Shown in pieces: positions 1 through 8,957 of a stretch of 64,000 nucleotides of DNA. The notes beneath the pieces are model-generated. The model saw nothing but the letters and a program-made list of their open reading frames with translations, was not told where the DNA came from and did not search any database. The stretch covers positions 3,596,001 through 3,660,000 of the forward strand of contig NZ_JBFMVT010000002.1 of the NCBI RefSeq assembly GCF_040786275.1, read 5' to 3'. This DNA comes from Buttiauxella gaviniae (GTDB taxonomy: Bacteria; Pseudomonadota; Gammaproteobacteria; Enterobacterales; Enterobacteriaceae). The first letter of the stretch is position 1; every line of letters begins with the position of its first letter. Position numbers and translations under genes: made by a program.

Positions 1-742
1 GCGCAAAAAATCCGCAATAAGTCAAAGTTATTATTGTCCCTTTTGAGAACATCAGAAACAGATTTCATAGCACACCAAAGAATAAAGATAAGGAGAAATT
101 ATGGCCATATGATATATGGAGCAGAAAAAAAATGATAGAAAACCTTGCGTTGATATAAACACGATGAGTTTCGCGTTCTGCGGTACAAGACCCTGCCGAG
201 TGTGGATCTGGAAGACATCAACAGGCCAGAGCAGAAATTCAAAATGGATGAATATTTTGAAAATGACGGCGTGTTCGGCGTTGTGACATGGATACTTAAC
301 GACGCCTGTAGTGGAGAGTCCGACGATGTGCCGGTGATGTGATGGGGCATGGATGGGACAAAAGTTTTCTTCTATATAGTAGAAGAGAGCGAGATGTTAA
401 TTGAGTGATGAAATCGAGGCGGTGTACCAAATTGCGTACCAAACTAACCAATTCGTTTCATGAAGTCAGTCGTAGCAAGGGTTTTCTGGCACTGTCTCAT
501 AATCATGAAAGAGGAAGGTAGGTTGTTGTTCTGAATTATTCACGATTTATACCCGCCCTTGAGTGCTGTTTAACATGTTGTTATTAAACTGAAATCCCAC
601 TAAAACTCTCTCCATGAATCAATCGACATTTTATGATGGTGCCTATGCTCATGGTAAACCATTAGCAGGCTGCCTGCACCATAAGGGAAACCCTGCAAAA
701 GGTGGAGGTAAATTTCTCTGTTCATATCTTTTTGCAATTTAA
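1..742. other. Gene-poor accessory segment before dacD
   Basis: No intact gene is visible here. The segment holds a short open stretch without a start (listed separately), a small repeat of the form GTACCAAATTGC/GTACCAAAC near 423-447, and AT-rich DNA leading into dacD. In E. coli the gene next to dacD is sbcB, which is absent here. I infer that the left flank is an insertion or decayed island rather than the usual neighbour. Confidence 0.4.
154..342 (+). pseudogene. Probable C-terminal remnant of an unknown protein
   Basis: After a stop at 151-153 the frame stays open for 62 codons, ending at TGA 340-342. The residues read like a real protein end (…RYKTLPSVDLEDINRPEQ…, then an acidic tail …SGESDDVPVM), but there is no start codon or ribosome binding site at the front. 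I do not recognise the family. A decayed accessory gene is the simplest reading; a chance open frame is also possible at this length. Confidence 0.3.
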
Positions 743-808
743 TTGCGAAAAAAGTCGAAAACTCCAGTAAAAGAGGCGGCTGAATTTATTGTCACCGAGG
801 GTATATCG

Positions 809-1975
809 TTGAAGATCCGTCTGTTTGCTGTCTGTTCACTGTTGTCACTTTCTGCTCACTCCGCTTTTGCCGACGATTCCTTTGTTAATGCGCCACCACC
901 GCCACAAATCCAGGCGGGGTCGTGGGTTTTGATGGATTACACCACCGGGCAAGTGCTGACTGCGCAGAATGAACACGTGCGACGCAACCCGGCGAGTCTT
1001 ACCAAATTGATGACCGGCTATGTGGTCGATCGCGCTATTGATAGCGGGCGCATCACGCCGGACGATATGGTCACGGTCGGGAAAGATGCCTGGGCGAAAG
1101 GCAATCCAGTGTTCGACGGCTCTTCGCTGATGTTTCTCAAAGCGGGAGACAGATTAACGGTGCGTGATTTAAGCCGCGGTTTGATTGTTGATTCAGGGAA
1201 CGATGCCTGTGTCGCGCTGGCCGATTACGTCGCTGGCGGGCAGCCGCAATTTGTGGCGATGATGAACAAATATGTGAAGCAACTCCGTCTGCGCGATACC
1301 CACTTTGAAACCGTTCACGGCCTTGATGCGCCTGGCCAGCATAGTTCGGCCTACGATCTTGCGGTGTTATCCCGCGCAATTATCCATGGCGAACCCGATT
1401 TTTATCATATGTACAGCGAGCGTAGCCTCACCTGGAACGGCATCACTCAGCAGAACCGTAATGGTCTGCTTTGGGATAAAAATCTCAACGTGGACGGCCT
1501 GAAAACAGGCCACACCGCCACTGCGGGTTTTAACATTATCGCTTCCAGCGTTGATGGCGATCGCCGCCTGATTGCCGTCGTGATGGGCGGGGAAAGCCCT
1601 AAGGGGCGTGAAGAGCAGGCGCGTAAATTACTGCACTGGGGCCAGGATAATTTCGATACCTTGCAGGTTCTGCATAAAGGCAGAAAAATTGGCAGCGAAA
1701 CTGTCTGGTATGGCGATAAAAAAAGCGTAGACGTAGGCACAAATCAGGATGTCTATCTGGCGCTGCCAAAAGCCGAAGTGCCTAACATTAAAGCTAAATA
1801 TGTTCTCGAAAGCCAGGAGATGGAAGCGCCGGTTGCCGCAAACCAACATGTTGGCGAAATCGAGCTATTTGATCGCGACAAACTTATTGCGCACTGGCCC
1901 CTGGTGACGCTGGCAGATGTCAAAAAAGGTAGCGCCTGGTCCCGATTCAAGGATTACCTGAGCCACAAGCTGTAA
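809..1975 (+). CDS. dacD: D-alanyl-D-alanine carboxypeptidase DacD (PBP6b)
   Basis: This periplasmic low-molecular-weight penicillin-binding protein trims the terminal D-Ala from peptidoglycan pentapeptides. The frame carries the peptidase S11 motifs: SLTK with the catalytic serine (about residue 64 of the mature frame), SGN (VDSGNDA) and KTG (GLKTGHT). The open frame extends upstream to 743, but TTG at 809 is preferred. It follows GAGGG at 797-801, starts a signal peptide (LKIRLFAVCSLLSLSAHSAFA), and gives 388 aa, the length of E. coli PBP6b. The gene ends in an intrinsic terminator and looks monocistronic. Confidence in identity is high; the TTG start is an inference. Confidence 0.95.
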   Translation: MKIRLFAVCSLLSLSAHSAFADDSFVNAPPPPQIQAGSWVLMDYTTGQVLTAQNEHVRRNPASLTKLMTGYVVDRAIDSGRITPDDMVTVGKDAWAKGNPVFDGSSLMFLKAGDRLTVRDLSRGLIVDSGNDACVALADYVAGGQPQFVAMMNKYVKQLRLRDTHFETVHGLDAPGQHSSAYDLAVLSRAIIHGEPDFYHMYSERSLTWNGITQQNRNGLLWDKNLNVDGLKTGHTATAGFNIIASSVDGDRRLIAVVMGGESPKGREEQARKLLHWGQDNFDTLQVLHKGRKIGSETVWYGDKKSVDVGTNQDVYLALPKAEVPNIKAKYVLESQEMEAPVAANQHVGEIELFDRDKLIAHWPLVTLADVKKGSAWSRFKDYLSHKL

Positions 1976-1992
1976 TACAAGGTTTGAACAAG

Positions 1993-2025
1993 AAGGGTCG
2001 ACAGCAATGTCGGCCCTTTTTTTTG
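1993..2025 (+). terminator. Intrinsic terminator after dacD
   Basis: The stem GGGTCGACA / TGTCGGCCC with a GCAA loop is followed by eight T residues, 18 bp after the dacD stop. Immediately downstream, at about 2031-2060, a 15-bp unit (ACTAAGATCTACAGG) occurs twice in tandem with no evident function. Confidence 0.9.
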
Positions 2026-2140
2026 TCTGGACTAAGATCTACAGGACTAAGATCTACAGGCAAAAGAATTGCGAAAAGCGACCATGCTCGCAAAGTAACC
2101 ACGCCATCCTGACAAAGGATTGTTTACCTGCAATAACGTG

Positions 2141-2156
2141 GTGTATAAACATACAG
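2141..2156 (+). promoter_or_regulatory. Probable LexA box before sbmC
   Basis: The site GTGTATAAACATACAG matches the SOS box CTG-N10-CAG except for the first base, with the AT-rich centre typical of the site. It overlaps a possible -10 (TATAAA, 2144-2149) placed 18 bp after TTGTTT (2120-2125). E. coli sbmC is LexA-repressed, so SOS control is expected here; binding strength is unknown because of the altered first half-site. Confidence 0.7.
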
Positions 2157-2181
2157 TGTTTTAATCTAATCAGGAGGTCAT

Positions 2182-2652
2182 ATGGAATTTAACGTGCAGC
2201 AAGTTCATGAGCGTAAAGTAGCCGGTTTTCATATGGTTGGGCCTTGGGAAAAGACGGTGCATCAAGGTTTTGAGCAGCTTTCCCTGTGGGTGAAATCGCA
2301 TAAAATCGTCGGCGAAGAGTGGCTGGCGGTTTACTACGACAACCCTGATGTTGTCCCTGCGGAAAAGCTCCGCTGTGACACCGTCGTCTCCGTTGCCGAA
2401 AACTTTACCGTGCCGGAAAACAGCGAAGGCGTAATAGTCACCCACATCGAAGGTGGGCAGTATGCGGTTGCCCGAGCACGCGTCGACAACAATGACTTTC
2501 AGCAACAATGGGAAAGTTTCTTCGACGCGGTAGAAGGCGATAAACGCTACCGGATAACAGGCAAACCCTGCTTCGAACACTATCTGAATGATGGTTCCGA
2601 AAGCGGCGTTTGGGAAATAGACATGTATATTCCGGTAGCAGATCAAGTCTGA
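2182..2652 (+). CDS. sbmC: DNA gyrase inhibitor SbmC/GyrI
   Basis: SbmC binds DNA gyrase and protects cells from gyrase poisons such as microcin B17 and some toxins. The 156-aa product has the AraC-effector/GyrI-like fold with the recognisable stretches VAGFHMVGPWE, EEWLAVYYDNPD, PAEKLRCDTVVSV and PENSEGVIVTHIEGGQYAV, close to the 157-aa E. coli protein throughout. A strong ribosome binding site (AGGAGG) sits at 2171-2176. A LexA box lies upstream, consistent with SOS induction. It is likely a single-gene unit. Confidence 0.95.
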   Translation: MEFNVQQVHERKVAGFHMVGPWEKTVHQGFEQLSLWVKSHKIVGEEWLAVYYDNPDVVPAEKLRCDTVVSVAENFTVPENSEGVIVTHIEGGQYAVARARVDNNDFQQQWESFFDAVEGDKRYRITGKPCFEHYLNDGSESGVWEIDMYIPVADQV

Positions 2653-2741
2653 AGCTGATGGGGGCGCAGGCCCCCTAACTTTGTGATGCCCCCACAAGAA
2701 AAACAGGTACAATCCCGTTTTTGTTTTCAGGAGAGCCGGGT

Positions 2742-3800
2742 GTGCGCCCCGACAAATCACTAAGTCCCTTTGAGCTCCGCATCTATCGCAATTACCGAAC
2801 GGTGCATGGCGTTCGTATCGCGCTGGCATTTATCCTCACATTTCTCATTGTTCGCCTGTTACAGGTTCCTGAGGGAACATGGCCGCTGATCACTCTCGTG
2901 GTCGTCATGGGGCCGATCTCTTTTTGGGGCAATGTCGTGCCTCGCGCGTTTGAGCGTATTGGCGGCACCATTTGTGGCGCGGCGATGGGGCTGGTGGCTC
3001 TGCGTCTGGAACTTATTTCATTGCCGTTAATGCTGGCCTGGTGTGCCGTTGCGATGTTTATTTGCGGCTTTCTGGCGCTCGGCAAACGCCCGTATCAGGC
3101 GTTACTGATTGGTATTACCCTTGCGGTCGTGGTGAGTGCGCCGGCGGGAGACATGAAAATTGCCCTGTGGCGCAGCGGCGATGTCATTTTTGGCTCATTG
3201 CTGGCTATGCTTTTTACCAGTATTTATCCGCAGCGCGCCTTTATCCACTGGCGGATACAAATGGCGAATTTTGTCACAGCATTCAGTCGTGTTTATAACG
3301 CCGGTTTATCGCCTAACCTGCTGGAGCGCCCGCGCCTCGATAAACACTTACAACGTGTGCTGACGGATGTAGTAAGAATGCGCGCGCTGATTGGGCCGAG
3401 CAGCAAAGAAACGCATATTCAGAAATCCATCTTCGAAGCGATACAAACCGTAAGCCGCAATATGGTGTGTACACTGGAGTTACAGGCCAACGCCTATTGG
3501 GCCTCTCGTGAAAGCCATTTTCTGATGATCAACGCGCGCACACTGCGCGATACCCAGCAGATGACGCTGCACACGCTTTCGTCTATAGCGCTCGCTTTAC
3601 ACGACGGAAACCCGTCACCCATTTCTGCGAACAATGAAAAACTGACGGAAATCGTCAGTGAGTTGCGCCAGTTAATGCAAGATAGCCAAAATGGGAAACT
3701 TCAGGAAACCCCCATTCATGGTTATGTTTGGTTAAGTCTTGAGCTTGCACGCCAGCTTGAATTGCTGTCGCAGTTGATCTGCCGCGCGTTACGCAAATAA
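2742..3800 (+). CDS. yeeA: Inner membrane protein YeeA (FUSC family)
   Basis: This is a predicted inner-membrane protein of the fusaric-acid-resistance/aromatic-acid-exporter-like family; its substrate is unknown. The N-terminal half has several hydrophobic helices (VRIALAFILTFLIVRLL, WPLITLVVVMGPISFWG, LPLMLAWCAVAMFICGF, LLIGITLAVVV). The C-terminal half is soluble and helical and ends in LELLSQLICRALRK, as in E. coli YeeA. The frame opens at 2721, but GTG 2742 follows AGGAG (2729-2733) at good spacing and gives 352 aa, the E. coli length. Confidence 0.93.
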   Translation: MRPDKSLSPFELRIYRNYRTVHGVRIALAFILTFLIVRLLQVPEGTWPLITLVVVMGPISFWGNVVPRAFERIGGTICGAAMGLVALRLELISLPLMLAWCAVAMFICGFLALGKRPYQALLIGITLAVVVSAPAGDMKIALWRSGDVIFGSLLAMLFTSIYPQRAFIHWRIQMANFVTAFSRVYNAGLSPNLLERPRLDKHLQRVLTDVVRMRALIGPSSKETHIQKSIFEAIQTVSRNMVCTLELQANAYWASRESHFLMINARTLRDTQQMTLHTLSSIALALHDGNPSPISANNEKLTEIVSELRQLMQDSQNGKLQETPIHGYVWLSLELARQLELLSQLICRALRK

Positions 3801-3956
3801 TTGCATAGCCTGATATGAATTGCTGGTTTCGATTCAGCATCAATTGAGGTTAAGATAGCGAAAGAGACCCATTGTCAGTGGCTGCCGCTACCATTAAGGT
3901 TACCTTATGGCGGCTGTCTTAACGAATCCGAGTATGAAATTAGCAGGGGTATAAAA

Positions 3957-4277
3957 ATGGAACCAACAAAACCATCTTTCCAGGACGTGCTTGAGTTCGT
4001 GCGTCTGTTCCGTCGCAAAAACAAACTGCAACGTGAAATCCAGGACGTACAGAAAAAAATTCGTGATAACTCAAAACGTGTTCTGCTGCTCGACAACCTG
4101 AGCGACTACATCAAGCCAGGCATGAGCATTGAAGCTATCCAGGGCATCATCGCCAGCATGAAAACCGACTACGAAGACCGTGTTGATGACTACATCATCA
4201 AAAACGCGGAACTGTCTAAAGAACGTCGTGAAATTTCCAAAAAACTTAAAGTCATGGGCGAAATCAAGCCGGAGTAA
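3957..4277 (+). CDS. tmaR: PTS polar localisation regulator TmaR (YeeX)
   Basis: TmaR (formerly YeeX) clusters at cell poles and controls localisation and activity of PTS Enzyme I in E. coli. The 106-aa product is almost wholly helical and charged, with coiled-coil character ([37 protein letters not shown]). It matches the E. coli protein over nearly its whole length, including [14 protein letters not shown]. It is preceded by a 156-bp intergenic region and followed by an intrinsic terminator, so it is likely transcribed alone. Confidence 0.95.
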   Translation: MEPTKPSFQDVLEFVRLFRRKNKLQREIQDVQKKIRDNSKRVLLLDNLSDYIKPGMSIEAIQGIIASMKTDYEDRVDDYIIKNAELSKERREISKKLKVMGEIKPE

Positions 4278-4301
4278 TCCCCGCTGGTTTCAATCACTAC
4301 T

Positions 4302-4328
4302 TAAAAACCGCCGCTGGCGGTTTTTTTT
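4302..4328 (+). terminator. Intrinsic terminator after tmaR
   Basis: The stem AAAACCGCC-GCT-GGCGGTTTT is followed by a T tract. It separates tmaR from the cobalamin leader. Confidence 0.93.
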
Positions 4329-4529
4329 CGCCTTTAAAAAGTTAGGGGGTAGGCTGCACCTACTATAAATGGGGTAATGCCTTATCTGTCAGGGATTACA
4401 GGTATCGGATAATAAAAGGTAAATCCAGGCGTGAAGGCTTACCCGCGCTTAAAAAATCAGTAAAAATTGTTATAGCGCAACACTCCATATCCATTAGCTT
4501 TTAAACTGTGTCAGCTTTTACATATTCAT

Positions 4530-4556
4530 CTGCATGATGTTTTAAACCTCATGCAG
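4530..4556 (+). other. Hairpin upstream of the cobalamin riboswitch
   Basis: Perfect 8-bp arms CTGCATGA / TCATGCAG flank an 11-base loop. No T tract follows, so it is not an ordinary terminator. It could be the first leader stem of the cob transcript or an operator; the sequence does not decide. Confidence 0.4.
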
Positions 4557-4569
4557 GAAAACCGACATA

Positions 4570-4785
4570 CTGACTCGTTTATGCCATGTCGCTCAAACAT
4601 GGCTGGGAAGGGGGTGACATTCCCCCGCAGCCCCCGCTGCTGTGATGCCGACGAACCCGCGTAACCACTGATCTAAAGATTGGGAAGGGCGGGCGAGAAT
4701 GACGCTAAGCCAGAAGACCGACCTGTCAGCCAACTCTAACAACTCCTTCGGTGGGAAGTCAGTTGTCATCAGATGCGTATCGCCT
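4570..4785 (+). promoter_or_regulatory. Adenosylcobalamin riboswitch of the cob operon
   Basis: The leader holds the conserved cobalamin-aptamer landmarks in order: a GC-rich stem around GGGGGTGACATTCCCCC, GCTGTGATGCCGACGAACCCGC, AACCACTG, GGGAAGGGCGGGCGAGAATGACGC, and the B12 box GCTAAGCCAGAAGACC (consensus AGCCAGGAGACC). The closing GTGGGAAGTCAGTT follows. Binding of adenosylcobalamin is expected to shut off translation of cbiA and so the whole downstream operon, as shown in Salmonella. Confidence 0.93.
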
Positions 4786-4810
4786 CCGGGCGCGTGCGCG
4801 CGTGCTGACA

Positions 4811-4840
4811 GCCTCTTATTGCCGAAAAAAGTAATAAGGC
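4811..4840 (+). promoter_or_regulatory. Hairpin sequestering the cbiA ribosome binding site
   Basis: GCCTCTTATT (4811-4820) can pair with AATAAGGC (4833-4840), which carries the AAGG ribosome binding site five bases before the cbiA ATG. A cobalamin riboswitch that controls translation needs just such an expression platform. It lies about 30 bases after the aptamer and immediately before the start. Confidence 0.7.
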
Positions 4841-4844
4841 AACT

Positions 4845-6227
4845 ATGGCAGGGGCAGCGAAACACGCATTCGTTATTGCAGGAACCAGCAGCGGCTGCGG
4901 GAAAACCACCGTCACGCTTGGGTTACTTCGTGCACTTATGCAGCGCGAACTGCGTGTTCAACCTTTCAAGATTGGCCCAGATTATCTCGACAGCGGCTGG
5001 CACAGCGCCGTCACCGGTATCGCCTCGCGCAATCTTGATGCGTTTATGTTGCCCACTCCCACGCTAAACGGCCTGTTCGCAAAACAGATGCAGCAGGCAG
5101 ACGTCGCCGTTATCGAAGGCGTGATGGGGTTGTACGACGGCTACGGCACCGACCCGAACTATTGCAGCAGTGCCGCGATGGCAAAGCAGCTCGGTTGCCC
5201 GGTAATACTGCTCCTGGACGGCAAAGCCGTTTCAACCTCTATTGCCGCCACGGTGATGGGGTTCCAGCACTTTGACCCAACGCTTAATATTGCGGGCGTC
5301 ATCCTCAATCGCGTCAACAGCGACAGCCATTATCAACTGCTCGCCGAGGCGATCACCCGCTATTGCGGGCTGCCGGTGTTAGGGCGCGTGCCGGTGATGG
5401 CGGACGTGGCTTTACCGTCGCGCCATCTCGGGCTGGTTCCGGCTCAGGAAAATGCTCCTCAGGATGAACGCTGGCAACGTCTGGCGCAGCAGTTTGAAGA
5501 CACGGTGAATATTGACCGTCTGCTGGAACTCTCTCGCCTGGATGAACTGCCGCACGGCGAAGCGCCCGGTATGCCTGACGCGGCATTAGCCGACGGGCTC
5601 ACGCTTGCCCTCGCCGAAGACGAAGCCTTCAACTTTTACTACCCCGATAACCTCGAAATGCTGGAGCGTGCAGGGGTGAAAATCCAGCGTTTTAGCCCTC
5701 TGCATGATGACAAACTGCCCGATTGCCAGATGATTTGGATAGGCGGCGGCTACCCCGAAGTGCATGCCGCAAAACTTGCCGCCAACGTCAGCATGCGCGA
5801 ATCCATCCGCAACGCCCATGAAAAACGTATTCCGATGTACGCCGAATGCGGCGGCCTGATGTATCTGGGGGAATCGTTGACCGACGGCAACGGCGAAACC
5901 CACGCGATGTGCGGCGTGTTGCCCGGCCACAGCCAGATGGGCAAGCGCCTCACGCGTTTTGGCTACAGTGAAGCGACCGCCATGGTAGACACACTGCTTG
6001 CCCGCAAGGGCGAAACGTTACGCGGGCATGAATTCCATTATTCCGACTTTAGCGGCCCATTACCTGCCGCTTTTGATTGCTGCAAATGGCGAGATGGCGT
6101 GGCGATTTCGCGCTGGCAGAGCGGCATTCAGCACCACGCAACCTTCGCCAGCTATCTGCATGTGCATTTCGCCCAGCGACCAGGCTTGCTGGACCAATGG
6201 CTCACGCTTGCAAGGAATCATCTATGA
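4845..6227 (+). CDS. cbiA: Cobyrinate a,c-diamide synthase CbiA
   Basis: CbiA uses ATP and glutamine to amidate the a and c carboxyls of the cobyrinic acid ring in the anaerobic B12 pathway. The N-terminal P-loop is GTSSGCGKTTV (residues about 10-20) in a dethiobiotin-synthetase-like domain. The C-terminal class I-type glutamine amidotransferase domain has the nucleophile in YAECGGLMY (about residue 330) and a histidine in SYLHVHF. At 460 aa it has the normal length. It is the first gene of the operon and its stop overlaps the cbiB start (ATGA). Confidence 0.97.
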   Translation: MAGAAKHAFVIAGTSSGCGKTTVTLGLLRALMQRELRVQPFKIGPDYLDSGWHSAVTGIASRNLDAFMLPTPTLNGLFAKQMQQADVAVIEGVMGLYDGYGTDPNYCSSAAMAKQLGCPVILLLDGKAVSTSIAATVMGFQHFDPTLNIAGVILNRVNSDSHYQLLAEAITRYCGLPVLGRVPVMADVALPSRHLGLVPAQENAPQDERWQRLAQQFEDTVNIDRLLELSRLDELPHGEAPGMPDAALADGLTLALAEDEAFNFYYPDNLEMLERAGVKIQRFSPLHDDKLPDCQMIWIGGGYPEVHAAKLAANVSMRESIRNAHEKRIPMYAECGGLMYLGESLTDGNGETHAMCGVLPGHSQMGKRLTRFGYSEATAMVDTLLARKGETLRGHEFHYSDFSGPLPAAFDCCKWRDGVAISRWQSGIQHHATFASYLHVHFAQRPGLLDQWLTLARNHL

Positions 6228-7183
6228 CATTACTCGCATGGGCGGCAGCCTGGCTGCTGGATTACTGGCTCGGCGACCCGCCGCACTGGCCGCATCCGGT
6301 GCGCTGGATTGGCAATCTCATCACCGTGACGCAGCGCGTGGTGCGCAAGTTTTGCAAAAGCGAACGCGCCCTGAAAATGGGCGGCGGTGTGCTCTGGCTG
6401 GTAGTGGTGGGCACCACTCTGAGCGCCAGTTGGGGGCTTTTGCACCTCGCAAACTTCATTCATCCGTGCGTCGGCTGGTTAGTTGAAGTGTGGATGATTT
6501 ACACCGTGCTTGCCGCCCGCTGCCTGAGCGATGCGGCTCTTGAGGTCTACCGCGCCCTCAAAGACGGAACGCTTGCCGATAGCCGCGAAAAACTCTCGTG
6601 GATTGTCGGGCGCGATACTTCGCAGCTCGAGCGCCCGCAAATCACTCGCGCGGTCGTAGAAACCGTGGCGGAAAACAGCGTTGACGGCGTCATTGCGCCG
6701 CTGTTCTTCCTGATGCTGGGGGGCGCACCGCTGGCGATGGCTTACAAAGCCATCAACACCCTCGATTCCATGGTCGGATACAAAACCGAAAAATACCGGG
6801 CCATTGGCTACGTGAGCGCCCGACTCGACGATCTCGCCAACTACATTCCTGCCCGTTTGAGCTGGCTGCTGTTAAGCGCCTCCGCCTGGTGCCTGCGGGC
6901 CGATTTCAGCCGGGCGCTGCGCATAGGCTGGCGAGATCGCTACCAGCACAGCAGCCCAAACTGCGCCTGGCCTGAGGCCACGGTTGCGGGAGCGCTGGGA
7001 ATCCGTCTTGGCGGGCCAAACACCTATTTTGGCGAACGGGTAGAAAAACCCTGGATGGGGGATGAGCAGCGCGGCATCGCCCTCGACGACATTACACGCA
7101 CCATTCAACTCATGATGTTGGCTTCCCTGCAAGCTTTGCTGCTGTTTGCCGCACTGCGCTGGCTGACGTTTGGCATCGCATAA
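6224..7183 (+). CDS. cbiB: Adenosylcobinamide-phosphate synthase CbiB
   Basis: This inner-membrane enzyme attaches aminopropanol phosphate to adenosylcobyric acid. The frame opens at 6077 inside cbiA. ATG 6224 overlaps the cbiA stop and gives 319 aa, matching the Salmonella protein from MTLLAWAAAWLLDYWLGDP onward. Family landmarks include HPVRWIG, SWIVGRDTSQL, ETVAENSVDGVIAPLFF, NTLDSMVGYK and NCAWPEATVAGALGI. Several hydrophobic helices are spread over the length. Confidence 0.96.
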   Translation: MTLLAWAAAWLLDYWLGDPPHWPHPVRWIGNLITVTQRVVRKFCKSERALKMGGGVLWLVVVGTTLSASWGLLHLANFIHPCVGWLVEVWMIYTVLAARCLSDAALEVYRALKDGTLADSREKLSWIVGRDTSQLERPQITRAVVETVAENSVDGVIAPLFFLMLGGAPLAMAYKAINTLDSMVGYKTEKYRAIGYVSARLDDLANYIPARLSWLLLSASAWCLRADFSRALRIGWRDRYQHSSPNCAWPEATVAGALGIRLGGPNTYFGERVEKPWMGDEQRGIALDDITRTIQLMMLASLQALLLFAALRWLTFGIA

Positions 7184-7191
7184 GGATTCTC

Positions 7192-7824
7192 ATGAAATAC
7201 TTGCAACAACCCCAGCTTATTGAACAACACAGCTTTGAAATTATCAGCGAGATTATTGCCGCTGAACGCCCGGATTACCGCTTTAACGACGCCATTCAGG
7301 AAGCGATGATCAAACGGGTTATCCACACTACCGCCGATTTTGAGTGGCTGGATATTCTGTGGTTCTCACCGGATGTCATCGAAAAACTGACCGACAGCGT
7401 GAAGCGCGGCTGCACCTTATATACCGACACCACGATGGCGTTATCAGGCATCAACAAAACCCTGCTGGCGCAATTCGGTTGCAGTTGCCGCTGCTTTATT
7501 AGCGACCCGCGCGTGGTGGCCCATGCAAAAGAGCAGGGCATGACGCGTTCGATGGCGGCGGTAGATCTCGCATTGCAAGAAGAGGGCGAGAAGATCTTTG
7601 TCTTTGGTAACGCGCCAACCGCGCTGTTCCGTCTGCTGGAAAAAGGCGCGCAGCCATCCGCGGTTATCGGTGTGCCGGTCGGTTTTGTCGGTGCCGAAGA
7701 GTCCAAAGAAGCGTTAGTGGCAAGTGGCTTACCGGCGATTGCCGCGCGCGGGCGCAAAGGGGGCAGCAATGTGGCCGCCGCCATTGTGAATGCGCTGCTT
7801 TACCGCCTGCGGGAGTCTGCGTGA
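7192..7824 (+). CDS. cbiC: Precorrin-8 / cobalt-precorrin-8 methylmutase CbiC
   Basis: CbiC moves the C-11 methyl group to C-12 to make cobyrinic acid. The 210-aa length is normal. The catalytic histidine lies in [12 protein letters not shown], and the family stretches [43 protein letters not shown] and [18 protein letters not shown] are all present. The start is 8 bp after cbiB, and the end overlaps cbiD by 4 bp, so it is translated as part of the operon. Confidence 0.96.
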   Translation: MKYLQQPQLIEQHSFEIISEIIAAERPDYRFNDAIQEAMIKRVIHTTADFEWLDILWFSPDVIEKLTDSVKRGCTLYTDTTMALSGINKTLLAQFGCSCRCFISDPRVVAHAKEQGMTRSMAAVDLALQEEGEKIFVFGNAPTALFRLLEKGAQPSAVIGVPVGFVGAEESKEALVASGLPAIAARGRKGGSNVAAAIVNALLYRLRESA

Positions 7825-8957
7825 GCGAACAACAGGGCGAATGCGTCTGGCATAAAGGCAAGGCCTATCGCAAAGGTTACACCACCGGATCCTGTGCTAC
7901 GGCTGCGGCGAAAGTCGCCGCACTCATGGTGTTGCGCCAGCATGTGATCGACCAGGTGTCCATCGTGACGCCTTCCGGTGTCACGCTGCACCTCAACGTG
8001 GAAATGCCGATTATCGAAGGCCAGCAGGCGACGGCGGCGATTCGCAAAGACGGCGGGGACGACATCGATGCCACTCACGGCATGTTGATCTTCGCCCGCG
8101 TCCAGCTCAATGACAGCGGCACGATCACCCTGCGCGGTGGCATGGGCGTGGGTGTGGTGACGCGCAAAGGCATTGGCCTGGCGATTGGCGAATCCGCGAT
8201 TAACCGCACCCCGCGTCAAACCATTGAGGCGGGCGTGCGTGAAGTGATTGGCACGGAGCGCGGCGCAGACATTGAAATTTTCGCACCGGAAGGCGAAGAG
8301 CGGGCGAAGAAAACCTACAACCACCGCCTGGGCATTCTGGGCGGGATTTCCATTATCGGCACCACCGGCATTGTAATGCCGATGTCCGAAGAGAGCTGGA
8401 AACGCTCCCTGGCACTCGAGCTGGAAATGAAGCGCGCCGCAGGCCTTGAGAAAGTCATCCTGGTGCCGGGAAACCACGGCGAACGTTTTGTGCGCGAGCA
8501 GTTGCAGTTAGATAGCGACTGCCTGGTAACGATGAGTAATTTCGTCGGCTACATGGTTCAGGAAGCGGTTCGTCTGGAGTTTCGCCACATCGTTCTGATT
8601 GGTCATCCGGGCAAACTCGTCAAAGTGGCCGCAGGTATCTTCCACACTCACAGCCACATTGCCGACGGGCGCATGGAGACGCTGGTGGCGCACCTGGCGT
8701 TGATGGGCGCGCCCTTTGCCTTGCTTGAAGCCGTAAGCCAGTGCGACACCACCGAAGGTGCGCTTGAGATCATCGCCGAGCAGGGCTTTCAGGGCGTATT
8801 TGAACGGCTCGCAACGCGCATCTGCGAGCGCGTGGAAGAGATGCTGCGCTTCACCCAGTCCCCGCCAAAATGCGACGCCATTATGTTCTCATTCGACAAC
8901 CAGATTTTAGGCAGCAGCCGCCCGGTGGCTGATATTGCGCAGGATTTCAGATGCTAA
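7821..8957 (+). CDS. cbiD: Cobalt-precorrin-5B C1-methyltransferase CbiD
   Basis: CbiD uses S-adenosylmethionine to methylate C-1 of cobalt-precorrin-5B, the step peculiar to the anaerobic route. Recognisable stretches are [16 protein letters not shown]-like ([15 protein letters not shown]), [36 protein letters not shown] and [10 protein letters not shown]. The start is GTG at 7821, overlapping the cbiC stop as GTGA, and gives 378 aa, within one residue of the Salmonella protein. The 3' end overlaps cbiE by 7 bp. Confidence 0.96.
   Translation: MSEQQGECVWHKGKAYRKGYTTGSCATAAAKVAALMVLRQHVIDQVSIVTPSGVTLHLNVEMPIIEGQQATAAIRKDGGDDIDATHGMLIFARVQLNDSGTITLRGGMGVGVVTRKGIGLAIGESAINRTPRQTIEAGVREVIGTERGADIEIFAPEGEERAKKTYNHRLGILGGISIIGTTGIVMPMSEESWKRSLALELEMKRAAGLEKVILVPGNHGERFVREQLQLDSDCLVTMSNFVGYMVQEAVRLEFRHIVLIGHPGKLVKVAAGIFHTHSHIADGRMETLVAHLALMGAPFALLEAVSQCDTTEGALEIIAEQGFQGVFERLATRICERVEEMLRFTQSPPKCDAIMFSFDNQILGSSRPVADIAQDFRC

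Noticed and set aside
2170-2829. 219-aa minus-strand frame opposite sbmC
   Set aside because: It is a shadow of sbmC and the yeeA start, with no ribosome site or family features.
7800-8477. 225-aa minus-strand frame opposite cbiD
   Set aside because: It is antisense to a clearly conserved gene and has a His/Arg-rich composition typical of shadow frames in GC-rich DNA.
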